Origin: Bog-473 sp963791995
GTDB taxonomy: Bacteria > Actinomycetota > Acidimicrobiia > Acidimicrobiales > RAAP-2
Direction: 5' to 3'
Assembly (NCBI GenBank): GCA_963791995.1
Contig: CAWBUQ010000011.1
Coordinates: 62,001-126,000, forward strand
DNA length: 64,000 nucleotides
In this document: positions 35,397-44,109 of the stretch, in pieces
Layout of the letters: every line of letters starts with the position of its first letter
Position numbering within the stretch: position 1 is the first letter of the stretch
The notes under the pieces: model-generated
Told to the model about the DNA's origin: nothing
The model's input: the letters and a program-made list of their open reading frames with translations, nothing else
Database searches by the model: none
Position numbers and translations under genes: made by a program

Positions 35397-36509
35397 ATGG
35401 CGAGCATTTCGAAGCGCCCCGATGGCCGCTGGCGTGCCCGATACCGCGACGAGGCCGGGCGCGAGCACTCCCAGCACTTCGAGCGCAAGGTCGACGGCCA
35501 GAGCTGGCTCGATCAGGTGACGGCCGCAGTCGTTATCGGCCAGTACGTGGACCCGAAGGCCGGCCGGATCACGTTCACGGACTTCTACGGCCAGTGGAGC
35601 CGCCGTCAGGTGTGGGTCGCAGGCACTCGCCGATCGATGGACATCACAGCTCGATCTGTCACGTTCGGGGGCGTTCCGCTCCGGTCACTGCGGCGTTCTC
35701 ACGTCGAGGGCTGGGTGAAGTCGATGTCCTCACGGGGCTGGCTGCGTCGACGATTGCCACTCGCGCCAACAACGTCCGGGCCGTCCTACGCGGAGCCGTC
35801 GCAGATCGGGTTATCCCTGTCGACCCGAGCGCGGGCGTGACGCTGCCTCGTAAACGCCGCCATGAGGCCGCCATGTCTCTCCCTACGGCCGCCGAGGTCA
35901 AGGCGCTACTGGACGCCGCCGACGTGGCACTGCGGGCGTTCGTCGGGCTCTGTGCGTTCGCCGGACTACGCCCGAGCGAAGCAGCTGGCGTCCAGGTGGG
36001 CGACGTTGACTTCCTGCGGCGGACGCTGAACGTCTCGCGCCAGGTTCAGCAGCGTGCCCGGCGGCTATGAGATCCGACCGCCGAAGTACGGCAGCGAACG
36101 CCAGGTGTTCCTTGCCCCATCGCTCATCGGGATGCTTTCGGAGCATCTGTCCGGCCGTCAGAAGGGCGCCGCTGGTGTGTGGATCTTCACCGGAGAGGCA
36201 AACGAGCCGCCGCAGCCGAACACCGTGAATCACCGTTGGCGAATGCTCCGCAAGAGGGCCGGCGTCGGAGACGGAATCCGGCTTCACGACATGCGCCACT
36301 TCTATGCCAGCGGGCTCATCGCCGCCGGTTGCGATGTTGTGACCGTGCAGCGGGCGCTCGGCCACGCGAAGGCCACAACGACACTGAACACCTACAGCCA
36401 CCTTTGGCCGACCGCCGAGGACCGGACTCGAAACGCCGCCGAGGGCCTCGTCCTTTCGACCTTGCAGCTCATTCCCGCGGACTCTACGCGGACTTCAGCA
36501 CCCATTTAG
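35397..36509 (+). CDS. int: Tyrosine recombinase/integrase (two compensating frameshifts)
   Basis: About 370 residues. N-terminal AP2-like arm-binding region (SISKRPDGRWRARYRDEAGR), core-binding SAM-like domain, catalytic domain with GLRPSEAAGVQVGDVD (Arg I), LHDMRHFYASGL (His-x-x-Arg) and ALGHAKATTTLNTYSHLW (His and nucleophile Tyr). Breaks near 35735 and 36045 cancel, so start and stop share a frame. All catalytic residues are present in the joined sequence. The C-terminus covers the right arm-type repeats and ends 27 bp before attR, as expected for a self-integrating element. Confidence 0.92.
36476..36496 (+). repeat. Candidate integrase arm-type sites, right end
   Basis: CGCGGACT at 36476-36483 and CGCGGACTTC at 36487-36496, 11 bp apart, inside the last codons of the integrase and 40 bp from attR. 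They mirror the left-end pair. Confidence 0.6.
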
Positions 36510-36518
36510 GGCTCTGAG

Positions 36519-36536
36519 CTGCGACTTTTGTCGCAG
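36519..36536. terminator. Hairpin between integrase and ychF
   Basis: CTGCGAC-TTTT-GTCGCAG, a perfect 7-bp stem touching the attR core. It could end convergent int and ychF transcripts, and may also matter for recombination. Confidence 0.5.
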
Positions 36537-36559
36537 ATCAGGTGTTGAAGCGGAACTCC
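36536..36559. other. attR core (end of ychF)
   Basis: Same 24 bp as attL. Contains the ychF stop (36538-36540) and its last seven codons (EFRFNT end), so integration regenerates an intact ychF. Confidence 0.9.
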
Positions 36560-37623
36560 ACCACGTCGCCGTCGCGCATGACGTAGTCCTTCCCCTCCAT
36601 GCGCGCCTTGCCGGCGGTGCGTGCGGCCGCCACCGAGCCCGCGGCCATCAGGTCCTCGAAGCTGATGACTTCAGCCTTGATGAATCCCCGCTCGAAATCG
36701 GTGTGGATCACCCCGGCCGCCTTGGGCGCCGTGTCGCCGATGTGGATCGTCCACGCCCGCGCCTCTTTGGGTCCCGCGGTCAAGAAGGTCTGGAGCCCGA
36801 GCGTGGCGAAGCCGACGTGCACCAGCTGCTCGAGGCCTGACTCCTCTTGGCCGTAGCTGCGGAGAAGCTCGTGCGCGTCCTCGGAGTCGAGGCCGGCCAC
36901 CTCCGCCTCGATCTGCGCACACACGACGACGGCGGACGCGGGCGCCACGCTGGCCGCCAGGCGCTCGGCGACGGCGGCATCGCCGAGCGCCCCCTCGTCC
37001 ACGTTGAAGACGTAGATGAACGACTTGGCCGTGAGCAGGTGCAGGTCGTGCAGCAAGGCGAGGTCGAGCTCGCCGGCCGCTGCCGCGCTCGAGATCGTTC
37101 GTCCCTCGCCGAGCAGCCGTTCGGCGGTGGCCATGGCCTCGACGGTGGCCTTGAGCTCGGGCCTGCCCTTCGCCTCTCGAACCAGCTTGGGCAGCCGCTG
37201 CTCGACGGTCTGGAGATCGGCCAGGATCAGCTCGGTGTTGACCGTCTCGATGTCACCGGCCGGGTCGACCCGCGCGTCGACGTGCACCACGTCGTCGTCG
37301 TGGAAGGCGCGCACGACCTGGCAGATGGCGTCGGTCTCGCGGATGGCCGCCAGGAACTGGTTGCCCAGGCCCTCCCCCTGCGAGGCGCCACGCACCAGCC
37401 CCGCGATGTCGACGAAGGTCACGGTCGCGGGCACGATCGGCGCGCCGTCGTAGAGCGCGGCGAGGGCGGCCAGGCGGGAGTCGGGCACGGCCACCACCCC
37501 GACGTTGGGTTCGATCGTGGCAAAGGGATAGTTGGCCGCCAGGACCTCGTTGTTGGTCAGCGCGTTGAACAGCGTGGACTTGCCCACGTTGGGCAGGCCC
37601 ACGATGCCGATGGAAAGGCTCAC
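36538..37623 (-). CDS. ychF: Redox-regulated ATPase YchF
   Basis: 361-residue Obg-family P-loop protein. G1 GIVGLPNVGKSTLFNAL, G2/switch NYPFATIEPNVGVV, G3 VDIAGLVRGASQGEGLGNQF, the G4 position is FNVDE (YchF-type, binding ATP rather than GTP), TGS domain at the C-terminus ending DYVMRDGDVVEFRFNT. Its 3' end is the target site of the mobile element, yet the reading frame stays complete. Confidence 0.96.
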   Translation of the reverse strand: MSLSIGIVGLPNVGKSTLFNALTNNEVLAANYPFATIEPNVGVVAVPDSRLAALAALYDGAPIVPATVTFVDIAGLVRGASQGEGLGNQFLAAIRETDAICQVVRAFHDDDVVHVDARVDPAGDIETVNTELILADLQTVEQRLPKLVREAKGRPELKATVEAMATAERLLGEGRTISSAAAAGELDLALLHDLHLLTAKSFIYVFNVDEGALGDAAVAERLAASVAPASAVVVCAQIEAEVAGLDSEDAHELLRSYGQEESGLEQLVHVGFATLGLQTFLTAGPKEARAWTIHIGDTAPKAAGVIHTDFERGFIKAEVISFEDLMAAGSVAAARTAGKARMEGKDYVMRDGDVVEFRFNT

Positions 37624-37647
37624 GGGGCGAGGCTCATGGGGTGCCGG

Positions 37648-38712
37648 TCACCCCGTGGCCAACCCGGCGCCGGCCGCCAACGCCTTCAGGTCGGCTTCGG
37701 GGCGGGCCCCGGTGTGGGAGATGATCTCGGCGGCGCAGATCCCGCCGAACCGGGTGCTCTCGACGGGGCTCAGGCCGTGGGTCATGCCGAACAGGAAACC
37801 GGCCGCGAAGAGGTCGCCAGCACCTGTCGTGTCGACCACGGCGGCCACCGGGGCGGCCGGCACCTCTTCGGGACCGCGAGCCGTCAGCACCACCGCGCCC
37901 TCGGCGCCGCGGGTCATGACGACGAGAAGTCCGGTCTCTTCGGCCGCCGCGATGGCCGCCTTGGCCGAGGACGCACCAAAGAGCATGGTGACCTCTTCCT
38001 CGTTCCCGAGCAGGATGTCGACGTCGTCGAGGAGAAGGTCGAGGAATTCGCGCTGGTGGCGGCCGACGCAGAAGGGGTCCGACAGGGAAAGGGCCACCGA
38101 GCCCTCCGACTCGTGCGCGGTGGCGGCGGAATGGCGCATCGCCTCCTTGGCGGCCGGCACGTCCCAGAGGTAGCCCTCGAGCAGCACGACAGACCCACGA
38201 GCCACGAACGACGTGGGCACGCCCTGGGGCGAAAGCGTGGACGCCGCACCCAGGTAGGTCCCCATGGTCCGGTCGGCGTCGTCGGTGATGAGCACCATGC
38301 AGCGACCCGTCCCGAGACCGTCGCCGGCTGCGGTCTCGCTCATATGGGGCTCGAACTCGACCCCCGACGCACGCAGGTGCTCGGTGTAGGTGCGTCCGAC
38401 TTCGTCGTCGGCCACGGCACCGACGAACCCGGCCTTGCCGCCGAGCTCGGCGATCCCCGCTGTCGTGTTCGCCACCGAGCCCCCCGACACGTAACGCGGA
38501 GCGCGCAACTTCTCCTGCACGGCGTGCGCCGTCGGCAGGTCGATGAGCGTCATGGAGCCCTTCTCCAGGCCGAGCTCGGCTAGCTGGTCGTTGGTCGCCA
38601 TCTCGATCACGTCGAGCAGGGGCGATCCGATGGCCACGACGTCGAGGTCGTGGCCGCTCTCCCGGGGGGTTGGAGCGGCGTCGCGGGCGATGGAAGCGTC
38701 AGCGTCAGGCAC
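37648..38712 (-). CDS. PfkB-family carbohydrate/nucleoside kinase
   Basis: 354 residues. PfkB signature 1 region (YVSGGSVANTTAGIAELGGK) and signature 2 VVDTTGAGDLFAAGFLFG with the catalytic Asp; LLGNEEEVTMLFGA between them. It is most like the adenosine-kinase-type sugar/nucleoside kinases. GTG 38712 has TAGTTT eight bases upstream. Convergent with nothing; divergent from pepN with overlapping promoter space. Confidence 0.85.
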   Translation of the reverse strand: MPDADASIARDAAPTPRESGHDLDVVAIGSPLLDVIEMATNDQLAELGLEKGSMTLIDLPTAHAVQEKLRAPRYVSGGSVANTTAGIAELGGKAGFVGAVADDEVGRTYTEHLRASGVEFEPHMSETAAGDGLGTGRCMVLITDDADRTMGTYLGAASTLSPQGVPTSFVARGSVVLLEGYLWDVPAAKEAMRHSAATAHESEGSVALSLSDPFCVGRHQREFLDLLLDDVDILLGNEEEVTMLFGASSAKAAIAAAEETGLLVVMTRGAEGAVVLTARGPEEVPAAPVAAVVDTTGAGDLFAAGFLFGMTHGLSPVESTRFGGICAAEIISHTGARPEADLKALAAGAGLATG

Positions 38713-38720
38713 GGAGCGAG

Positions 38721-38726
38721 AAACTA
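38721..38726 (-). promoter_or_regulatory. -10 element of the PfkB gene
   Basis: TAGTTT on the minus strand, eight bases before GTG 38712. Confidence 0.45.
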
Positions 38727-38742
38727 CCCGCAGCGAGGCGGG

Positions 38743-38748
38743 TAGCCT
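38743..38748 (+). promoter_or_regulatory. -10 element of pepN
   Basis: TAGCCT, seven bases before ATG 38756; decides this start over upstream in-frame candidates. Confidence 0.5.
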
Positions 38749-38755
38749 TCACCGG

Positions 38756-41365
38756 ATGCCAGGTTCCACGTCTGCAGTCGCGCACGGCTCGGAGGCGTTT
38801 CGCCTCCCTCGCACGGTCGAGCCGGAGACGTATCGCATCGAGATCGAGCCGAATATCGCATCGGCCACCTTCTCGGGCACCGTCGCCATCGACATCATCG
38901 TCCACGAGGCGGTGGAGCAGATCGTGCTCAATGCGGCTGAGCTGGCGATCAGCGACGTCGACATCCTCATGGCCGACGGCTCCACCGCGCATTGCACCGT
39001 GAGTTTCGACGACGAGCTCGAGCAGGTGATCTTCCAGCCCTCCGCGGCGCTGGCCGCAGGGCGGTGCACCCTGAGCTGCCGGTTCAGCGGCACCCTCAAC
39101 GACAAGCTGCGCGGCTTCTACCGCTCGACCTACACCGGGCCCGACGGCGAGGTGCAGACCATTGCCACCACGCAATTCGAGTCCGTCGACGCCCGGCGCT
39201 GCTTCCCGTGCTTCGACGAGCCGGACCGCAAAGCGGTCTTCGAGGTCGCGCTGATCGTCGAGCCCGACGCCGACGCCATCTCGAACTCGCCCGTCGTCGG
39301 CATCGACCCCGTCGGCGACAAGCGCCGCATCCGGTTCTCCCCGACCATGAAGATGTCGACCTACCTCGTGGCCTTCGTGGTGGGCAAGCTCGAGACCAGC
39401 AAGACAGTCGATGTCGACGGCGTGCCGCTGCGTGTCGTGTGCACGCCCGGGAAGGTGGGGCTGGCCGACTTCGCGTTGGACATCGGCGCCTTCGCGCTGC
39501 GCTTCTTCGCCGACTACTTCAACATCCCCTACCCCGGCGACAAGGTCGACCTCGTGGCCATCCCCGACTTCGCCGCCGGCGCCATGGAGAATCTCGGCTG
39601 CATCACCTTCCGAGACACTGCGCTCCTGATCGACAAGGACGAGGCGGCGCGCACCGAGCTCGAGCGAGTGGCCGACGTCATCGCGCACGAGCTGGCGCAC
39701 ATGTGGTTCGGCGACCTGGTCACCATGCGCTGGTGGGAGGGCATCTGGCTCAACGAGGCCTTCGCCACCTTCATGGAGACGCTCTGCGTCGACGCCTTCC
39801 GCCCCTCCTGGGAGCGCTGGGTCGGCTTCGCGCCCTCGCGTGAGGCCGCCCTCGCCGTCGACGGCGTGCACTCGACCCGCCCGATCGAGTACCCGGTCGG
39901 ACCGCCCAAGGAGGCGGAGGGCATGTTCGACCTGCTGACCTACGAGAAGGGCTGCGGCGTCCTGCGCATGCTCGAGCAGTACATCGGTGCCGACGTCTTT
40001 CGCGACGGCGTCCGCACGTACCTGAAGACCCACGCCTACGCCAACACCGTCACGACCGATCTGTGGAACGCACTCGAAGACGCGAGTGGCGCGCCCGTGC
40101 GCGACGTCATGGACACATTCATCCTCCAGGGCGGCCACCCGCTGGTCTCGCTCGCCGCCGACACACTGACCCAGCAGCCGTTCGCGCTCGGCCCGGTGCC
40201 GGCCGGCACGACCTCGTCGATCGGATCCGAGTGGCGGGTCCCCGTCGCGGTGCGGGCGCTCCCCGAGTCGGGCACGCCCGGCGCACCGGTGCGCTACCAC
40301 GTGCTCGGCACCGAGCCCGTCCATCTCGAGGAGGCCACCGAGGGCCTGGCCGTCGTCAACGCCGACGGGTGGGGCATGTTCCGTGTCGGCTACGAGCCGG
40401 GACACCGGCTGGCGCTCGCCGACCGCATGAGCGAGCTCACGGCACTCGAGCGGGCCAACCTGCTCGCCGACACCTGGGCCACGACGCTGGCGGCGCACTC
40501 GAGCCTCGAGGAGTTCTTGGTCCTGGCCTCACGGCTCGGCCTCGAGCCCGACCCTGCGCCCTGGGCGGCGGTGGCCGCGGCACTGGGGCTGACCAATCGC
40601 ATCGCCGGAGACGCCGACCGAGGGCCGTTGCACGAGGCGGTGGCCGCCCTGGTCGGTCCCACCTACGCCCATCTGGGCTTCGACGCGACGCTCGGCGAGG
40701 GCGAGCGGACGCCGTCCCTGCGCGCCTTGGCCATCAGCCTGATGGGCACGGTGGGCGCCGACGCCGACGTGCGGGCCGAGGCAGCGCGCCGCTTCGATGC
40801 CTCGCCGCTCGGTGGAGGCTCGGGCGCGCCCATCCCCGCCGATATTGAAACCGCCACCCTCGCCGTGGTGGCCGAGCTTCTCCGTCCCGGTGACTACGAC
40901 GCGTTGCTCGAGCGCTACCGCAACGCGTCCACGCCCCAAGAAGAGATGCGCTCGCTCGGCTCGCTCGCCGTCTTCCCCGACGTCGACCTGTGCCTGCGGA
41001 CCTTCGACCTGGCCATGACCGAGGTGCGCAGCCAGAACGGCTTCATGGTCATTGGCGCCCTCTTGGCGAACCGCGTGGGCAACCAGGCCGTGTGGACGCG
41101 CGTGACCGAGTCGTGGGACGCCATCCTCGAACGCTTCCCGAAGAACGCGCCGCCCCGCATCGTCGAGGCGATCCCCGCACTGTGCGCCGACGCGGAATTC
41201 GCCGAGGGTGCGATCGCATTCCTCGACGAGCACCCGCTGTCGTCAGGTCCACGCCGGGTCGCCCAGTCGATTGAGCGGCTGCGCGTCAACGTCGCCTTCG
41301 CCGCCCGTGAGCGTGGCCGCCTGGCCACGTCGCTGCGCGCCGCGGCAAGCGGCTCGACCACCTGA
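38756..41365 (+). CDS. pepN: M1-family aminopeptidase PepN
   Basis: 869 residues. The exopeptidase motif GAMENLGCITF, zinc site HELAHMWFGDLVTMRWWEGI with WLNEAFATFME (HExxH-x18-E), and a C-terminal ERAP1-like helical domain. It removes N-terminal residues from peptides in the cytoplasm. Unbroken frame over 2.6 kb. The stop overlaps the start of the next gene (TGATG). Confidence 0.95.
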   Translation: MPGSTSAVAHGSEAFRLPRTVEPETYRIEIEPNIASATFSGTVAIDIIVHEAVEQIVLNAAELAISDVDILMADGSTAHCTVSFDDELEQVIFQPSAALAAGRCTLSCRFSGTLNDKLRGFYRSTYTGPDGEVQTIATTQFESVDARRCFPCFDEPDRKAVFEVALIVEPDADAISNSPVVGIDPVGDKRRIRFSPTMKMSTYLVAFVVGKLETSKTVDVDGVPLRVVCTPGKVGLADFALDIGAFALRFFADYFNIPYPGDKVDLVAIPDFAAGAMENLGCITFRDTALLIDKDEAARTELERVADVIAHELAHMWFGDLVTMRWWEGIWLNEAFATFMETLCVDAFRPSWERWVGFAPSREAALAVDGVHSTRPIEYPVGPPKEAEGMFDLLTYEKGCGVLRMLEQYIGADVFRDGVRTYLKTHAYANTVTTDLWNALEDASGAPVRDVMDTFILQGGHPLVSLAADTLTQQPFALGPVPAGTTSSIGSEWRVPVAVRALPESGTPGAPVRYHVLGTEPVHLEEATEGLAVVNADGWGMFRVGYEPGHRLALADRMSELTALERANLLADTWATTLAAHSSLEEFLVLASRLGLEPDPAPWAAVAAALGLTNRIAGDADRGPLHEAVAALVGPTYAHLGFDATLGEGERTPSLRALAISLMGTVGADADVRAEAARRFDASPLGGGSGAPIPADIETATLAVVAELLRPGDYDALLERYRNASTPQEEMRSLGSLAVFPDVDLCLRTFDLAMTEVRSQNGFMVIGALLANRVGNQAVWTRVTESWDAILERFPKNAPPRIVEAIPALCADAEFAEGAIAFLDEHPLSSGPRRVAQSIERLRVNVAFAARERGRLATSLRAAASGSTT

Positions 41366-42057
41366 TGACGCCGACGCCGGCCGAGGGCGCCGGCCGGAGC
41401 GAGCGCACCGAAGCCCTGCTCCGCTCGGCGCGCCAGACCCGGGGCTTCATGCCCGACGACGAGGGCGAGGCGCTCTACGAGGCCGCATTGCGCGCCGGAC
41501 GAGCGGAGGTGCCCGACGCCACGCCGCCGACCTTCCTCGAGATCGGTGCCTGGTGCGGGAAGTCGACCGTCTACATCGGCGCGGCGGCGGAGGCCACCGG
41601 CGCGGTCGTGCTCTCCATCGACCACCACCGCGGCTCGGAGGAGAACCAGCCCGGGTGGGACTACCACGAGGCCGACCTGGTCGACCCCGATGCGGGCCGC
41701 ATCGACACCTTGCCGCACTGGCGCCGCACGATCACGGGCGCGTCGCTCGAAGGGTCGGTGATGGGGATCGTGGGTGACTCCCCCACCCTGGCGGCACGCT
41801 GGGACCGGCCGCTCGCCTTCTGTTTCATCGACGGCGGGCACGGCGACGAACCCGCCTGGGCCGATTTCCGCGGCTGGTCGCCGCACGTGGCGGTCGGAGG
41901 CTGGCTGGCGATCCACGATGTGTTCCCCGACCCCGCCGACGGCGGCCGCCCCCCCTACGAGCTCTACCTGGCCGCGCTCGACTCGGCCGAGTTCGTCGAC
42001 GACGGCGAATGCGGGAGTCTGCGGGTCCTGCGCCGGGTGGGTCCACCCCGCACCTGA
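41365..42057 (+). CDS. Class I SAM methyltransferase (Methyltransf_24 type)
   Basis: 230 residues, coupled to pepN by overlap. Motif I TFLEIGAWCGKSTVYIGAAA, acidic loop LSIDHHRGSEENQPGW, FCFIDGGHGDEPAWADF, GGWLAIHDVFPDP. This set is seen in O-methyltransferase-like proteins of glycan or antibiotic clusters. It faces the GT4-methyltransferase-prenyltransferase genes, so a shared pathway is possible but unproven. Confidence 0.8.
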   Translation: MTPTPAEGAGRSERTEALLRSARQTRGFMPDDEGEALYEAALRAGRAEVPDATPPTFLEIGAWCGKSTVYIGAAAEATGAVVLSIDHHRGSEENQPGWDYHEADLVDPDAGRIDTLPHWRRTITGASLEGSVMGIVGDSPTLAARWDRPLAFCFIDGGHGDEPAWADFRGWSPHVAVGGWLAIHDVFPDPADGGRPPYELYLAALDSAEFVDDGECGSLRVLRRVGPPRT

Positions 42058-42066
42058 CGCTGGTTG

Positions 42067-42094
42067 ACGTCGGCAACGTCGGCAACGTCGGCAG
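42067..42094. repeat. 9-bp tandem repeat between converging genes
   Basis: About three copies of ACGTCGGCA-type units, followed by degenerate copies up to ~42122. Confidence 0.6.
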
Positions 42095-42134
42095 CGCCGG
42101 CAGGCGGCTGGCGGACGTCGGCTGAAGAAGCGAG

Positions 42135-43302
42135 CTAGGAGCGCGGGGTGTGGGTGGGGCGCACGGAACGCAACGAGTGCCGCCGGTGCGGGTCCGACAC
42201 CGTGCATCCCTCGGTGGCGTCGCCGCAGTGGGGCTCGGCCAGATCGAGCGGAGCGGGCAGGCCCTCGCCGCGGAACAGGCCGGCGGCCGGCGTCGTGTTG
42301 GAGAGCGCGTCGGCGGCGAGCACCATGGCGGCGAAGGTGTAGGTGGTGCGCTCGTGCTTGGGGAAGGTCTCGCGCTCGGGGAACACCATGCCGGTCCAGT
42401 ACGACCCGTCCCCCAGGCGCAGCCCCTGGCCGGCCGCGAAGAGGTCCAGGGCCGGTCCGGCCATGCCGAGCGCGTCGAGGGCCAGCACGCATTCGGCCGT
42501 CTCGGCGGCGGTGACCCAGTCGCCGGTGGACACGCAGCGCACCCCGAGTCCCTCCATGACGAAGGTCGACCATCCATCGGCCATGCGCCGGCGTGCCGGC
42601 TCACCCTCGAGGGCGCCCGAGAGCATGGGGTAGTACCAGTCCATGGCGAACTCGACCTTGGGTGCGAAGGCGCCGGGGTGGTGCGCCACGGCGTGGCCCA
42701 GCCGGCCGGCGGCCAGCTCCCAGTCGGGCCGGTCCTTGGCCAGGCACTCGGCAATGGCCACCGCGCAGCGCAGCGAGTGGTAGATCGACGAGGACCCGGT
42801 CAGCAGCGCATAGGCCTCGGGGCGTCCGGCCGAGTCGAGTGACCACAGCACCGAGCCGTCGGGTTGCTGCCAGCGCAAGATGAAGTCGATCCCGCCCTCA
42901 ATGCGTCGGCCACAGCTCGCCGAGCAGTTCGACGTCACCGGTGATCAGGTGGTGGTGCCAGGCGCCGGCGGCCAGGTAGGCGCACACGTTGGTATCGAGC
43001 CTCGGGTCCTTGACGCCGTCGCCCTGGTAGTAGTTGAACCAACTCCCGTCGGGCAGCTGACGCCGGGCCAGCCAGCGGTAGGCGTCCACCGCCTCTTCGA
43101 CCAGGCCGCACACCGAGAGCGCCATGGCCGCCTCGACGTGGTTCCAGGGGTCGCAGTGGCCGCCTTCGAACCACGGGATCATGCCGTCGGGACGCTGCAC
43201 GGCGGCGATGGCGTGTCCGGTGTCGAGCACCTCGGCGCTCGTGAGGATCCCGGGCACCGCCGGCAGCGGTACCTCGATGGAGCGCATCTCCTCGGTCGTC
43301 AT
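42135..43302 (-). CDS. Prenyltransferase/squalene-cyclase-repeat protein (one frameshift)
   Basis: About 389 codons of alpha/alpha-barrel repeats: AIAAVQRPDGMIPWFEGGHC, DPWNHVEAAMALSVCGLVEE, RQLPDGSWFNYYQGDGVKD, FILRWQQPDGSVLWSLDSAG, GLRLGDGSYWTGMVFPE. The QxPDGS/W repeats are those of squalene-hopene cyclase and prenyltransferase beta-type folds; the DxDD cyclase motif is absent. One extra base near 42905 splits the frame. ATG 43302 overlaps the methyltransferase stop (ATGA). Confidence 0.8.
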
Positions 43303-44109
43303 GCCGCCGCCCCCTGCCTCGGTGTCGTGGGTCCCCGCCGACCCGGCACCCCGCGCGGCACGCTGGGCCGGGCGTCGGGCAGACCGGCCACGCTGATCTC
43401 GGGCTTGGTCAGGTACACCACCAGGCTCTTGCCGATGACCGGGCTCAACACCCGGTCGGCGGTGCGGGTCACGATCGGCGCCTTGACGATGTCCCAGACC
43501 AGGACCTTGTGGTACGCCGCCACGGCCGGGTGCGACTCGTTGGAGGGCCCGACGAGGCAGCGCAGCCACCAATACGGCGAATGCAGGCCGTGCGCGTGGT
43601 GGTGGCCGGTGGGCTCGAGTCCCGCCGAGGCAAGCCGGCGTTCGAGCGTCGAGCGGCGGTAGATGCGCACGTGGCCGCCGGGCGTGTCGTGGTACTCGTC
43701 AGAAAGCGCCCAGTTGACGGCCTCGGGCATGCAGCGCGGCACCGTCACCGCCATGGTGCCGCCAGGGCGGAGCACGCGGGCGAGCTCGCACATGGCGGCG
43801 CTGTCGTCAGGGATGTGCTCGAGGACCTCGGAGGCGATGACGCGGTCGAAGCGTGCCCGTGGGGAACGGCAATGCCAGGGCGTCGCCTTGCACCGCGGTG
43901 GCCGGATGGCCCGGAGCGAGCTCGCCCTGCTCGACCATGGCGCCGAGCGTCCCGCGCACCTGGGCGACTTCGTCGGCCCCGGCGTCGAGGGCAACCACGG
44001 AGGCGCCGCGGCGTGCGGCCTCGAAGGCGTGGCGGCCGAAGCCGCAGCCGAGATCCAAGAGACGGTCGCCCGGGCCGACGCCCAGACGGTCGTAGTCGAC
44101 GGTCAGCAT
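43299..44109 (-). CDS. Class I SAM methyltransferase (one frameshift)
   Basis: 270 codons after correction. RLLDLGCGFGRHAFEAARRG (motif I), VVALDAGADEV, then after one extra base near 43858 RARFDRVIASEVLEHIPDDS, ARVLRPGGTMAVTVPR. A UbiE/Methyltransf_11-like catalytic core plus a C-terminal extension with a hydrophobic stretch. Coupled by ATGA to both neighbours. Confidence 0.85.

Larger units (their letters stand above)
27702..36559. mobile_element. 8.8-kb integrative element inserted in the 3' end of ychF
   Basis: A 24-bp perfect direct repeat bounds the segment (27702-27725 and 36536-36559). The right copy is the last codons and stop of ychF. Inside are, from right to left, a tyrosine integrase, an XRE regulator, a divergent excisionase-like gene, a ParB-like gene, a RecA/RepA-like ATPase, three small genes of phage-like layout, an HNH nuclease, a truncated repeat protein, and a lower-GC DUF2142 membrane gene. 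No capsid, terminase, relaxase or FtsK/Tra gene is visible. It could be a small AICE-like element that has lost transfer, a phage satellite, or a prophage remnant. Confidence 0.9.

Noticed and set aside
42067..42122. Short tandem repeats as a CRISPR remnant
   Set aside because: Units are only 9 bp with no spacers; they are simple tandem repeats.
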